Positions 25,467 to 33,887 of a DNA stretch of 64,000 nt are shown one piece after another. The notes beneath the pieces are model-generated. The model worked only from the letters and a program-made list of their open reading frames with translations. It was not told the origin of the DNA and made no database searches. Source of the DNA: Saprospiraceae bacterium (lineage in GTDB: Bacteria; Bacteroidota; Bacteroidia; Chitinophagales; Saprospiraceae). How positions within the stretch are numbered: position 1 is the stretch's first letter; every line of letters starts with the position of its first letter. Both the position numbers and the translations under genes were made by a program. The stretch covers positions 126,040 to 190,039 of the forward strand of contig JAHDIE010000001.1 in the NCBI GenBank assembly GCA_020630955.1, read 5' to 3'.

Positions 25467-26255
25467 ATGTGGCCGAGCATATCCAATCCATTTTTCGATA
25501 GTCTAAACAGTCTCCAAACTCAATATGCTATATTAATAACTTTTGTATGCTGTGGATTGTTTGGAACTATTGCTGTCAAAAAGAAATGGCTAACTGCGAA
25601 TGCAATAGTTGCTACAAGCTTAATAGCTCTAGTCATCACCTACAAAGTAGGGCTTCTTTTGCTTCTTTATCCATTTCTTTTTGCTCTCATTGGAAGCAAA
25701 TTAAGTTACACCCAGGATAATCAAAAGGAAAAAAATGGCAGGACTGCAAAACAGGTTTTGGCCAATGCCGGGGTTGCCTTTATAGCCATTGTTTTTTTAC
25801 CGTCTGAACAGACCATCGCTGCGATCATTATTTATGTTTTTTCAATTGCATTGGCTGATACCATGAGTAGCGAAATAGGCAAACGACAAAATTCTCCAAC
25901 CATAGATATTTGCACCTTGAAGAAAGTTGAACCTGGTCTATCAGGTGGAATAAGTACTATAGGAACTTTGGCAGGTATACTTGGTGCAACCATCATTGCT
26001 GTTGCAGCCATGTTATATTGCATCGATATTCGATTTTTTATATCTGTTTTACTTGTTGGAATCATTGGAATGTTTCTAGACAGTGTGATAGGTAGTATTG
26101 CTCAAGGCAAATATCTCATGAATAATAAGATTTCCGAAACAGGAAATAAAGAAATGTTGGCCAAAGGCTTTCATCTGATTGATAATGATGCCACCAACTT
26201 CCTAAGTATATTAATTGTAATCCTAAGCTTACTTTTCCTGAATCCTCCTTACTAA
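25467..26255 (+). CDS. DUF92 family membrane protein
   Basis: A 262-residue polytopic protein with about seven helices. The conserved DUF92 core is visible: LADTMSSEIGK, then the TLKKVEPGLSGGIS loop, GTLAGILGA and GMFLDSVIGSIAQGKY. The family includes plant VTE6 (phytyl-phosphate kinase) and archaeal/bacterial proteins probably acting on polyprenyl phosphates; the bacterial role is unproven. It starts 2 bases after the S4 gene and converges on the next gene with a single base between the stops. Confidence 0.88.
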   Translation: MWPSISNPFFDSLNSLQTQYAILITFVCCGLFGTIAVKKKWLTANAIVATSLIALVITYKVGLLLLLYPFLFALIGSKLSYTQDNQKEKNGRTAKQVLANAGVAFIAIVFLPSEQTIAAIIIYVFSIALADTMSSEIGKRQNSPTIDICTLKKVEPGLSGGISTIGTLAGILGATIIAVAAMLYCIDIRFFISVLLVGIIGMFLDSVIGSIAQGKYLMNNKISETGNKEMLAKGFHLIDNDATNFLSILIVILSLLFLNPPY

Positions 26256-26256
26256 A

Positions 26257-27111
26257 TTACCTTTTCCAAATTAATTCAGGGATGTCTTGATTTCTGTCAA
26301 CGATACCCGCAAGTTTGAGATGATAAATAACATTTTTAATCATTTTGTCGTTTACCCAACCATGCATAGCCCACTCTGTTGAATAATACCATCTTTCAAC
26401 ATCTTCAATTTCCAATCCATATCTTTCACTTACCAAATGTACACTTGTATCGTTTTGCATAAAGTTATCTACCCCATCATGGATAGTCCTCAATAAACGA
26501 ATAATATTTTCTGGTTGTTCTTTCAATATTTTATCAGTAGCAGCAATTACAAAGCATGGCCAAGGTGTCAAATATTCCCCTACTCTTCTTAGTTGTCCAT
26601 TATCAACAAATGGCTTTGTAGTAAATTTTTCCCAATAAAACACATCGGACTCTATGTTCTTTAATGACAACAAAGCACCATCTAAATTTTTAATTACCTT
26701 AAATTGACCTTCCTTTATCTTTTTCCCTCTTGAATTTGCATCTACAATTGCCATTAAATGAGACCCTGATCCAAAACGGCTGATTGCGTAATTTTTATCA
26801 AAAATATCTTCATAAGCATTCAATTTATTATCGACGCCAGTATGAACCCCCCATATCAATGGAGTATTTACATAAACACTTATTATTTTTGAAGGGTTTC
26901 CTTTGATGATATCGCTTATGATACCCTCAGTAAGCAAAATACAAATATCGACTTCATCCTCTCGCAATGCTTTTGTCATTTGGCCTGTACCTCCTTTAAA
27001 AGTAGTCCATTCAACATCTAAACCTCTAGCTTCAAATTCACCGTCTTCAATGGCCAAATGTATAGGCAAATTAAAATGTTCTGGAACCCCTCCTATTCGA
27101 ATTTTATTCAT
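26257..27111 (-). CDS. Cytoplasmic substrate-binding-like protein (NMT1/SsuA fold)
   Basis: A 284-residue protein with the type II periplasmic-binding fold of NMT1/THI5/SsuA proteins: IRIGGVPEHFNLPIHLAIE, EFEARGLDVEWTTFKGGTGQ and EDEVDICILLTEG at the start, then ISRFGSGSHLMAIVDA. Unlike transporter-linked members it has no signal peptide or lipobox, and no permease or ATPase gene is adjacent. It may therefore be a cytosolic ligand-binding or enzyme-like protein. A good promoter lies directly upstream. The function is unknown. Confidence 0.8.
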   Translation of the reverse strand: MNKIRIGGVPEHFNLPIHLAIEDGEFEARGLDVEWTTFKGGTGQMTKALREDEVDICILLTEGIISDIIKGNPSKIISVYVNTPLIWGVHTGVDNKLNAYEDIFDKNYAISRFGSGSHLMAIVDANSRGKKIKEGQFKVIKNLDGALLSLKNIESDVFYWEKFTTKPFVDNGQLRRVGEYLTPWPCFVIAATDKILKEQPENIIRLLRTIHDGVDNFMQNDTSVHLVSERYGLEIEDVERWYYSTEWAMHGWVNDKMIKNVIYHLKLAGIVDRNQDIPELIWKR

Positions 27112-27125
27112 GACAAAATTTTCGA

Positions 27126-27156
27126 CAAATATACATTTCTATCAAAATAGTCGCAA
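27126..27156 (-). promoter_or_regulatory. Promoter of the substrate-binding-like gene
   Basis: On the minus strand TTG (27,156-27,154), 20 bases, TATATTTG (27,133-27,126) match the Bacteroidota promoter layout exactly. The implied start is about 7 bases on, so the leader before the ATG at 27,111 is very short. Confidence 0.6.
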
Positions 27157-27249
27157 TAATTTCGATTAATGGAAATTACCAATCGCTGATAGTTCATCAA
27201 TAATAAAGTTGGGTTAATTTTAATCCGATTACCCTTCAAAACTTAATAA

Positions 27250-28683
27250 ATGAAATCCAAACTACTTGAAAAAGCATTTGATCCATCCGAATTCAAACAA
27301 AATGGCTACCAAATCATCGATATTTTATCGGATTATTTACAAGAAGCTCAACAAAATGAGCTACCTGTAACCAAACACCACAAGCCAGAAAATGAACTTG
27401 GCTTTTGGAATCGCACATTTCCAATTGACAATTATACTATTTATGACCCAATCAAAATTTTTAAATCAATAATTGACAGATCGATTCATTTACATAATCC
27501 AAACTACATGGGACATCAAGTTGCTGTTACCGCCCCACTTGCAGCCTTGACCAATGTTTTGACAGGATTATTAAATAATGGTATGGCAATCTATGAAATG
27601 GGCGAAGCAGCATCTGCCATTGAAAAAATAACTACGGAGTTCATGTGCAAAAAACTTGGTTATCAAGAAGGATCTGGTATTATGACCTCCGGAGGAACTT
27701 TGGCAAATTTAACCGCATTATTAGCAGCACGATCCAAAATGATTGAAAAAGATGTTTGGACTAAAGGTCATCAACCAAAGCATGTTGTTTTAGTTTCTGA
27801 AGAAGCGCATTATTGTGTAGATAGAGCCTTGAGAATAATGGGCTTTGGTGATGATGGAATTGTAAAAATAAAAACTGATGATCATTTCAAAATGGATCTT
27901 GATGAGCTAAATTTAAGTTATCAAGAAAATGTTGACGAAGGAAACCATATTATGGCAATTGTAGGAAGTGCTCCATCAACTTCAACAGGAGCCATAGAAA
28001 ATCTAAATGGAATAGCATCTTTCTGCCAAGAGAAAAACTGTTGGTTTCATGTCGATGCAGCACATGGCGGTGCTGCTATTTTTTCACCAAAATATAATCA
28101 TTTACTTAATGGTGTTGAAAAAGCAGATTCTGTGGTCATAGATGCACACAAAATGATGCTTACACCTGGCATAATGACCTTTCTTCTCTTTAGAAATAAG
28201 TCTGACTCCTACCAAACCTTCAGTCAAAAAGCACAATACCTTTGGGCAGACGACCATAGTGAAGAATGGTACAATTATGGAAAAAGAACTTTCGAATGTA
28301 CCAAAGAGATGATGGCTGTTAAGTTTTACATCCTCCTACAAACTTATGGCGAAAAATTATTTGAAAAATATGTAGATAATCAATTTGATCTAACAAGAGA
28401 ATTCGCTCACATAATAAAAGAAAATGATCACTTTGAATTGGCCACCGAGCCTGACACCAATATTCTTTGCTTCAGATACCTTTCTCCAAACCATGAACCA
28501 AATTCACTAAATACTTCGATAAGACAAAAATTATTTAATACAGGTGAATTCTACATTGTCCAGACCAAACTCAAAGGAAAAGTCTTCCTGAGAGTTACCA
28601 TTATGAATCACTTAACCAATAAAACCAACTTTCAGAAACTTATTTCTAAAATTGAAGAACTAGTATTACTACTAAAAGATTAA
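27250..28683 (+). CDS. PLP-dependent group II decarboxylase
   Basis: A 477-residue fold-type I enzyme of the group II decarboxylase family. The Schiff-base lysine is Lys301 in DAHKM, the PLP-phosphate and pyridine contacts are in MTSGGTLANL and HVDAAHGG (Asp269), and the ring-stacking His is His187 in EEAHYC. Length and motifs fit aromatic-L-amino-acid, glutamate, aspartate or 2,4-diaminobutyrate decarboxylases; the substrate cannot be decided from sequence alone. It is cytoplasmic. The gene is followed after 26 bases by the DUF1028 gene and may share its transcript. Confidence 0.9.
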   Translation: MKSKLLEKAFDPSEFKQNGYQIIDILSDYLQEAQQNELPVTKHHKPENELGFWNRTFPIDNYTIYDPIKIFKSIIDRSIHLHNPNYMGHQVAVTAPLAALTNVLTGLLNNGMAIYEMGEAASAIEKITTEFMCKKLGYQEGSGIMTSGGTLANLTALLAARSKMIEKDVWTKGHQPKHVVLVSEEAHYCVDRALRIMGFGDDGIVKIKTDDHFKMDLDELNLSYQENVDEGNHIMAIVGSAPSTSTGAIENLNGIASFCQEKNCWFHVDAAHGGAAIFSPKYNHLLNGVEKADSVVIDAHKMMLTPGIMTFLLFRNKSDSYQTFSQKAQYLWADDHSEEWYNYGKRTFECTKEMMAVKFYILLQTYGEKLFEKYVDNQFDLTREFAHIIKENDHFELATEPDTNILCFRYLSPNHEPNSLNTSIRQKLFNTGEFYIVQTKLKGKVFLRVTIMNHLTNKTNFQKLISKIEELVLLLKD

Positions 28684-28709
28684 TATTTTTTATTTTAGAA
28701 AAAAAAGAC

Positions 28710-29729
28710 ATGAAAAGAATATTCCAAATATGTATGTTTTTTGTTTGCTTACAAATAGGCATTGGTCAGGACACCTTTTCTATAGTCGCAGTTGACCCCG
28801 AAACAAGAGAAGTAGGTTCGGCCGGTGCTTCATGCGTAGATGGCGCAGCAGGAATTGGTGGTGTACAGATCATCAGCAAGTTAATACCAAACAAAGGAGG
28901 TATCAATGGACAAGCCTGGATTTGTGTAAGCCCTCATGTAAATCTAGATCTAGGAATTACAGAAATGATGAATGGATCTAGTCCTTCTGAAATTTTAGAA
29001 TACTTGTATAACAACGATGGCTGCTTTTCTCAAGGCTTTAATCCTGAATTTAGACAGTATGGAATCGTTGATTTTGATGAAAACGGAGATCCTAGAGCTG
29101 ATGCTTTTACAGGAAATAGTGCTGATGATTACAAAGGCCATATTATTGGGCCAAATTTTGCAATTCAAGGGAATATCCTACTTGGACCAGAAGTCTTAGA
29201 ACAAATGGCAGCTGGGTTCACAGAAACTGAAGGATCTCTTGCAGAAAAACTTATGGCCGCAATGCAAGGAGCAAATATTCCTGGAGCAGACGAAAGATGT
29301 CTTAACAGAGGCACCTCTTCAACATCTGCCTTCTTAATGGTCTCTCAACCTGAAGATAATTTTTTAGAACCTTCGTTATTTCTAAACGTAGCTGAAATGC
29401 CTTTTGGAATGGAACCAATCGATTCCTTACAAGTCTTGTTTAACCAATGGTTAACCACAGATACTTCAAATCTCCCAACCGAAGATGAAATATCAATATT
29501 TCCAAATCCATGCAATGACAAAATTCACATCAATGCTTCAAATTTCGAAAATATTAATACAATCGAAATTTTTAACCAACTTGGTAAGTTGGTTAAAAAA
29601 ATTGAACTTATACAACCAGCTAAAAGCTTATTCAGCATTAATCTTTCAAAACTAAATCAAGGCCTCTACTTTGTACAATTTAAAAACAATAAAAAAATAA
29701 TCAAGTCAAATAAAATATTTAAATATTAA
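28710..29729 (+). CDS. Secreted DUF1028 protein with T9SS sorting domain
   Basis: A 339-residue protein with signal peptide (ends GIGQ), a DUF1028 domain (DTFSIVAVDPETREVGSAGA through about residue 240) and a C-terminal T9SS type A sorting domain (ISIFPNPCNDKIHI ... LNQGLYFVQF ... KIFKY). DUF1028 has an Ntn-hydrolase-like fold; the Thr right after the predicted signal cleavage (QDTFSIV) would be positioned as an N-terminal nucleophile after trimming. The protein is exported to the surface or medium by type IX secretion. The sensor kinase gene begins 13 bases after its stop, so the two are probably co-transcribed. Confidence 0.9.
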   Translation: MKRIFQICMFFVCLQIGIGQDTFSIVAVDPETREVGSAGASCVDGAAGIGGVQIISKLIPNKGGINGQAWICVSPHVNLDLGITEMMNGSSPSEILEYLYNNDGCFSQGFNPEFRQYGIVDFDENGDPRADAFTGNSADDYKGHIIGPNFAIQGNILLGPEVLEQMAAGFTETEGSLAEKLMAAMQGANIPGADERCLNRGTSSTSAFLMVSQPEDNFLEPSLFLNVAEMPFGMEPIDSLQVLFNQWLTTDTSNLPTEDEISIFPNPCNDKIHINASNFENINTIEIFNQLGKLVKKIELIQPAKSLFSINLSKLNQGLYFVQFKNNKKIIKSNKIFKY

Positions 29730-29742
29730 GAAGTTTCCATAT

Positions 29743-32700
29743 TTGATCAAATCATTTCTAAAATATCTTTTTTGTGTAATATTACTCTTACAAGAAAGTA
29801 CAATCAGTATCTTATTAGCTCAATCTTTTCCTATTGAGTTTTACAATCTTCAAACTGAAAATGGACTACCGAATAATTATATCAATGATATTTGTGAAGA
29901 CTCATTGGGCTTTATTTGGATTGGCACCACCAATGGCCTTTGCCGATATGATTCAAAAGAGGGCTTTACTTTATTCAACACCAAGAATAATATTATTCCC
30001 GAATTAAAAAGTAAAAACATTCGAACTTTATTTGCTGACTCCAAAAATCAACTTTGGATTGGTACTACTTTGGGTGGTCTTACAAAATATAATTATGAAA
30101 AAGATATTTGGATTAACTACATTAACGATACTCAAGATTCTTCTTCTATTTCCAATAATGAAATACTATCTATCGAAGAGGATAGTAAAGGACGAATTTG
30201 GATAGGCACAGAAAATGGATTAAATCTTTATAATGCTGAAACAGATAATTTCTACCGCTGGAAAGCAATTGAAAATAATCATAACTGTATTCCAAATAAT
30301 GCAGTTCTTGACATCACCGAGGATAAAAATGGTTTTATATGGGTAGGCACATGGGATGGAGGACTCAGTTTAATACTTAATTCTGATTCAAATAATCCAG
30401 CTACTTTCTCCTTCAGGACTTTCGAATTGTCAGAAAATTTAGCTTCGACTAATGTTTGGAAAATATTCATAGAAAATGACACAAGCATTTGGGTAGGCAC
30501 TCATGGAGCAGGGCTTTTTGCAATTGACATTCCAAATAATGCCTCAAATAATCCCAATAAGCAAGATTGGAATATCAATTATTTAAATTTCAATAAAAAC
30601 AACAACCACAGCATATCAAGTCCAACATTCCAAGATATGCTCATTGACAAAAATCAAAATTTTTGGATAGGAACTGCAAATGGATTACTGTTACTCAATA
30701 AAGAAAATTCCGATAAATCCAAGAGAAACTACAATTTTACAAATTTAAACATTGATAAGCCCAACACTATTTCTTTAACCGACAATATGATCAATAAAAT
30801 CTTCCAAAGTAAAAATGGAATAATATGGATTGGTAGTCAAAACGGAATTAGTCAATTGTCAAGTCAAAATAAACATATTGAAATTAATGAGATCGACCAG
30901 TTTAAAAGCATAAAAGATGTTTGTAAAAATTTTGTTGCAAAAAATAATAGTATTTGGTTTACAACACTTTCTAATGATCTTTATCAAATTCAAAATGATT
31001 TTGATAAAATTTCAAAATTATCATTACACCAATTTCAAGATACGAAATTGTATGCTATTTGTGACGGAAAAGAAAACAATCTTTACATTGCGACCAATAA
31101 AGGATTTGTTGAGTATGATATAAAAACTAATTCAGCTACTGAGTTTTTAATTCCTGCGCTCTCCAATAAATCAAACATCGAAATTATACCTAGGAATATA
31201 TTTATCTCCTCGGATAATGTCATATATATCTCTACAGAATACGGCTTAATATCTTTCGATATGGCAACTAAAAAATCAAAGCTTTATGTAAAAAGAAATG
31301 CTGATCAATACTCAATTTCTGACAATTCAATCAATCAAGTTTTTGAAGATAGCAGGAACAATATTTGGATTGCAACTTTTAATGGTCTTAACAAAATTGT
31401 TAGAACGGAAAATGACTCTGTTATTTTCAAACAATTTAAGAATGGAGTCGAAAATAATCCAGTAAACTTACCTTCAAACCAAATTACTGCTTTAGAAGAA
31501 ATTAATAATAAATTATACATCGGTACAACAAGTGGAATAACTTATTTAGATCTGCAGACTGATCATATACCCAAAGCAGAATCATTATTAAGCACCGATT
31601 ATGTAATTAGCATTGAAAAAGAAAAAAACAATCTATGGTATAGTACCATTAACGGAATTAAATGTTTAAATACTGAAACTAAATCGATAGGAAAATATGG
31701 GAAATACGATGGCATAGGAGATACTACATTCAAATTGATGAATAGTTCCAAAACTAAAAATGGAACAATACATTTTGGAAGTCAATTTGGAATTGCTAGT
31801 ATCAACCCTAAGCTATCCACTAAATTACTTCCAGCACCCAAAACCTATATCACTGCTGCTAAAACCATAAGCAGCAAAAATGAAAAGCAAACCAATTTAA
31901 TCAATAAAGATCAACTTGTACTACCACATAACAACTACTACTTGGAGTTAAAATATGTTGGCTTATGCTATGAACGCATTGGCAATACCCAATTTGCCTA
32001 CAAATTAGATGGATTAGATGAAGACTGGTTTTACACTAATAAAAACATTTCCGCAGTCTATACCAATTTAAAAGCTGGAGATTACACATTTAAGGTTAAG
32101 TCTGCCAATTATCAAGGCAATTGGACAAAAACACCTGCTGAAATAAAAATTATTAAAAAACCATCGATTCTTGAAATGAAGTGGTTTCAGATTTTAGGAT
32201 TTATTTTATCAGCTGGATTATTTTGGCTCATAATAAAATTATATACAAGAAACATTCAAAGAAGAAATGAAGACTTGAATAGATTTAACAAAAGTCTCAA
32301 TGAAGAAATAAAAGAAAGACTAAAAATTGAAAAAGACCTATTACAATCAAACCAAGACTTACAACAATTTGCATACAGCGCCTCTCACGATCTGCAAGAA
32401 CCTTTGAGAAATATTGGAAATGCCGTAGGTCTTCTCCAAAAGAAAAATCAATTTGACAAAGATTCAAATGAATATGTTTCAATTGCTGTAGAAGGAGTAA
32501 AAAGAATGTCTTCTCTAATTCAAAACTTGCTACAATATGCCAGCACCGGTTCTACTGATTTAATTGTTGAAGAAACAGATATCAAAGTACTTGTAAAAGA
32601 AAAAATCAAAGACCTACAAACTTTAATTACCGAAAAAAGAGCAGAAATAAATATTAAAGACTTACCTATAATATATTGCGAAAGCAATCAAATTGGAGTT

Positions 32701-33033
32701 GTATTCTATAATCTTATCACCAATGCTTTAAAATTCAACAATAAAGAAAAGCCAATGATTGAGATCGGAGTTTCAGAAAAAGGAACAAATAATAAAATTC
32801 AATTCTATGTAAAAGACAACGGTTTGGGAATTCCTCCAGAATATCAAAATAGAATTTTCAATATGTTCACACGATTAGAAAATAAAAGAGATTACGAAGG
32901 AACTGGAATTGGCTTAACACTCTGCCAAAAAATAATCACAAAACACAATGGGATGATATGGGTCTCTTCAATCCCAAATCAAGGGTCAACGTTCTTTTTT
33001 ACTATTGATAACAATCTTAGGAAAAACAATTAA
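29743..33033 (+). CDS. Reg_prop/Y_Y_Y sensor histidine kinase
   Basis: A 1,096-residue membrane sensor. A signal peptide or anchor (residues 1-28) precedes two seven-bladed propeller-type halves made of Reg_prop repeats (EDSLGFIWIGTTNGLCRYD, EDSKGRIWIGTENGL, EDSRNNIWIATFNGL), a Y_Y_Y domain (about 735-805), one helix (about 814-833), a HisKA with His882 in SASHDLQEPLR, and a HATPase domain (NLITNALKF, DNGLGIP, GTGIGLTLC). It lacks the receiver and AraC domains of hybrid two-component systems, so a separate response regulator is needed; none is adjacent. The start is TTG at 29,743, since no early in-frame ATG exists. It senses an unknown periplasmic ligand. Confidence 0.92.
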   Translation: MIKSFLKYLFCVILLLQESTISILLAQSFPIEFYNLQTENGLPNNYINDICEDSLGFIWIGTTNGLCRYDSKEGFTLFNTKNNIIPELKSKNIRTLFADSKNQLWIGTTLGGLTKYNYEKDIWINYINDTQDSSSISNNEILSIEEDSKGRIWIGTENGLNLYNAETDNFYRWKAIENNHNCIPNNAVLDITEDKNGFIWVGTWDGGLSLILNSDSNNPATFSFRTFELSENLASTNVWKIFIENDTSIWVGTHGAGLFAIDIPNNASNNPNKQDWNINYLNFNKNNNHSISSPTFQDMLIDKNQNFWIGTANGLLLLNKENSDKSKRNYNFTNLNIDKPNTISLTDNMINKIFQSKNGIIWIGSQNGISQLSSQNKHIEINEIDQFKSIKDVCKNFVAKNNSIWFTTLSNDLYQIQNDFDKISKLSLHQFQDTKLYAICDGKENNLYIATNKGFVEYDIKTNSATEFLIPALSNKSNIEIIPRNIFISSDNVIYISTEYGLISFDMATKKSKLYVKRNADQYSISDNSINQVFEDSRNNIWIATFNGLNKIVRTENDSVIFKQFKNGVENNPVNLPSNQITALEEINNKLYIGTTSGITYLDLQTDHIPKAESLLSTDYVISIEKEKNNLWYSTINGIKCLNTETKSIGKYGKYDGIGDTTFKLMNSSKTKNGTIHFGSQFGIASINPKLSTKLLPAPKTYITAAKTISSKNEKQTNLINKDQLVLPHNNYYLELKYVGLCYERIGNTQFAYKLDGLDEDWFYTNKNISAVYTNLKAGDYTFKVKSANYQGNWTKTPAEIKIIKKPSILEMKWFQILGFILSAGLFWLIIKLYTRNIQRRNEDLNRFNKSLNEEIKERLKIEKDLLQSNQDLQQFAYSASHDLQEPLRNIGNAVGLLQKKNQFDKDSNEYVSIAVEGVKRMSSLIQNLLQYASTGSTDLIVEETDIKVLVKEKIKDLQTLITEKRAEINIKDLPIIYCESNQIGVVFYNLITNALKFNNKEKPMIEIGVSEKGTNNKIQFYVKDNGLGIPPEYQNRIFNMFTRLENKRDYEGTGIGLTLCQKIITKHNGMIWVSSIPNQGSTFFFTIDNNLRKNN

Positions 33034-33107
33034 AATTCGGTACAATTAATAAGCAATTATGATTTATTTTCTATCATTCTGTAATACTTAAGAAATAAAT
33101 TTTATTT

Positions 33108-33371
33108 ATGACTAAAATGCTCAAGGGGTACTTAGATAGTGATGGAAAATTCAACCGGCTTCCTGGAAGAAAACAAAAGAAAAAATTAGACCTAATGTTG
33201 GTAGTTTTATCAAGTAAATTTGAAAAAAATAAATCTTATTCAGAAATGGAAGTAAATGAAATTCTCAACGAAAATCATTCCTTCAACGACCCAGCAACCT
33301 TGAGAAGATTATTATTCGGTACTAATTTATTAGATCGAACAAAAGATTGCAGATCTTACTGGCTAAAATAA
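33108..33371 (+). CDS. DUF2087 domain protein
   Basis: An 87-residue DUF2087 protein. The typical blocks are KGYLDSDGKFNRLPGRKQKK, the EMEVNEILN helix and the terminal LRRLLFGTNLLDRTKDCRSYW. In other bacteria DUF2087 occurs alone or behind ArsR-type helix-turn-helix domains and is presumed nucleic-acid-associated; here it is alone. It precedes the GNAT gene by 27 bases on the same strand, so they may be one transcript. Confidence 0.88.
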   Translation: MTKMLKGYLDSDGKFNRLPGRKQKKKLDLMLVVLSSKFEKNKSYSEMEVNEILNENHSFNDPATLRRLLFGTNLLDRTKDCRSYWLK

Positions 33372-33398
33372 TTCAATCTTAATTTCTACCTTTTTCTT

Positions 33399-33845
33399 AT
33401 GATTCAAATAAAAAAAGCAACAATCAACCATCTAGATGATCTATCTAAAGCTTTTGATAGTTATCGAGTTTGGTACAGAAAAACTTCTGACATCCAACAA
33501 GCAACTCATTTTTTAAATGAACGTATTTCAAATCAAGAATCAATTATTTACATCGCAATAGAAAGTAATACCATTGTTGGCTTTACACAATTATACCCTC
33601 TCTTCTCATCGACAAGGATGAAAAAACTCTGGCTTTTAAATGACCTATTCGTATACAAAGATCACAGAGGAAAAGGAATTTCCAAAATGCTTATTCAAAA
33701 AGCCAAAGACCATTGTCTTGAATCCAATGCTTGTGGAATAATATTAGAAACAGAAAAAAACAACCAAATCGGTAATGCTTTGTACCCAAAGGTAGATTTT
33801 GTACTAAATACTACCCATAATTATTATGAGTGGACAGCACGTTAA
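33399..33845 (+). CDS. GNAT N-acetyltransferase
   Basis: A 148-residue GNAT acetyltransferase (Acetyltransf_1). LWLLNDLFVYKDHRGKGISK forms the acetyl-CoA-binding strand and loop (R/Q-x-x-G-x-G/A as HRGKGIS), followed by ILETEKNNQIGNALYPKVDF for the C-terminal lobe. The first half carries the acceptor site and shows no specific signature. The acceptor is unknown. It lies between the DUF2087 gene and the CocE-type hydrolase on the same strand. Confidence 0.9.
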   Translation: MIQIKKATINHLDDLSKAFDSYRVWYRKTSDIQQATHFLNERISNQESIIYIAIESNTIVGFTQLYPLFSSTRMKKLWLLNDLFVYKDHRGKGISKMLIQKAKDHCLESNACGIILETEKNNQIGNALYPKVDFVLNTTHNYYEWTAR

Positions 33846-33887
33846 TTAAATCATTCTTCATACTTTAGATTACAATAACTTTCAAGT

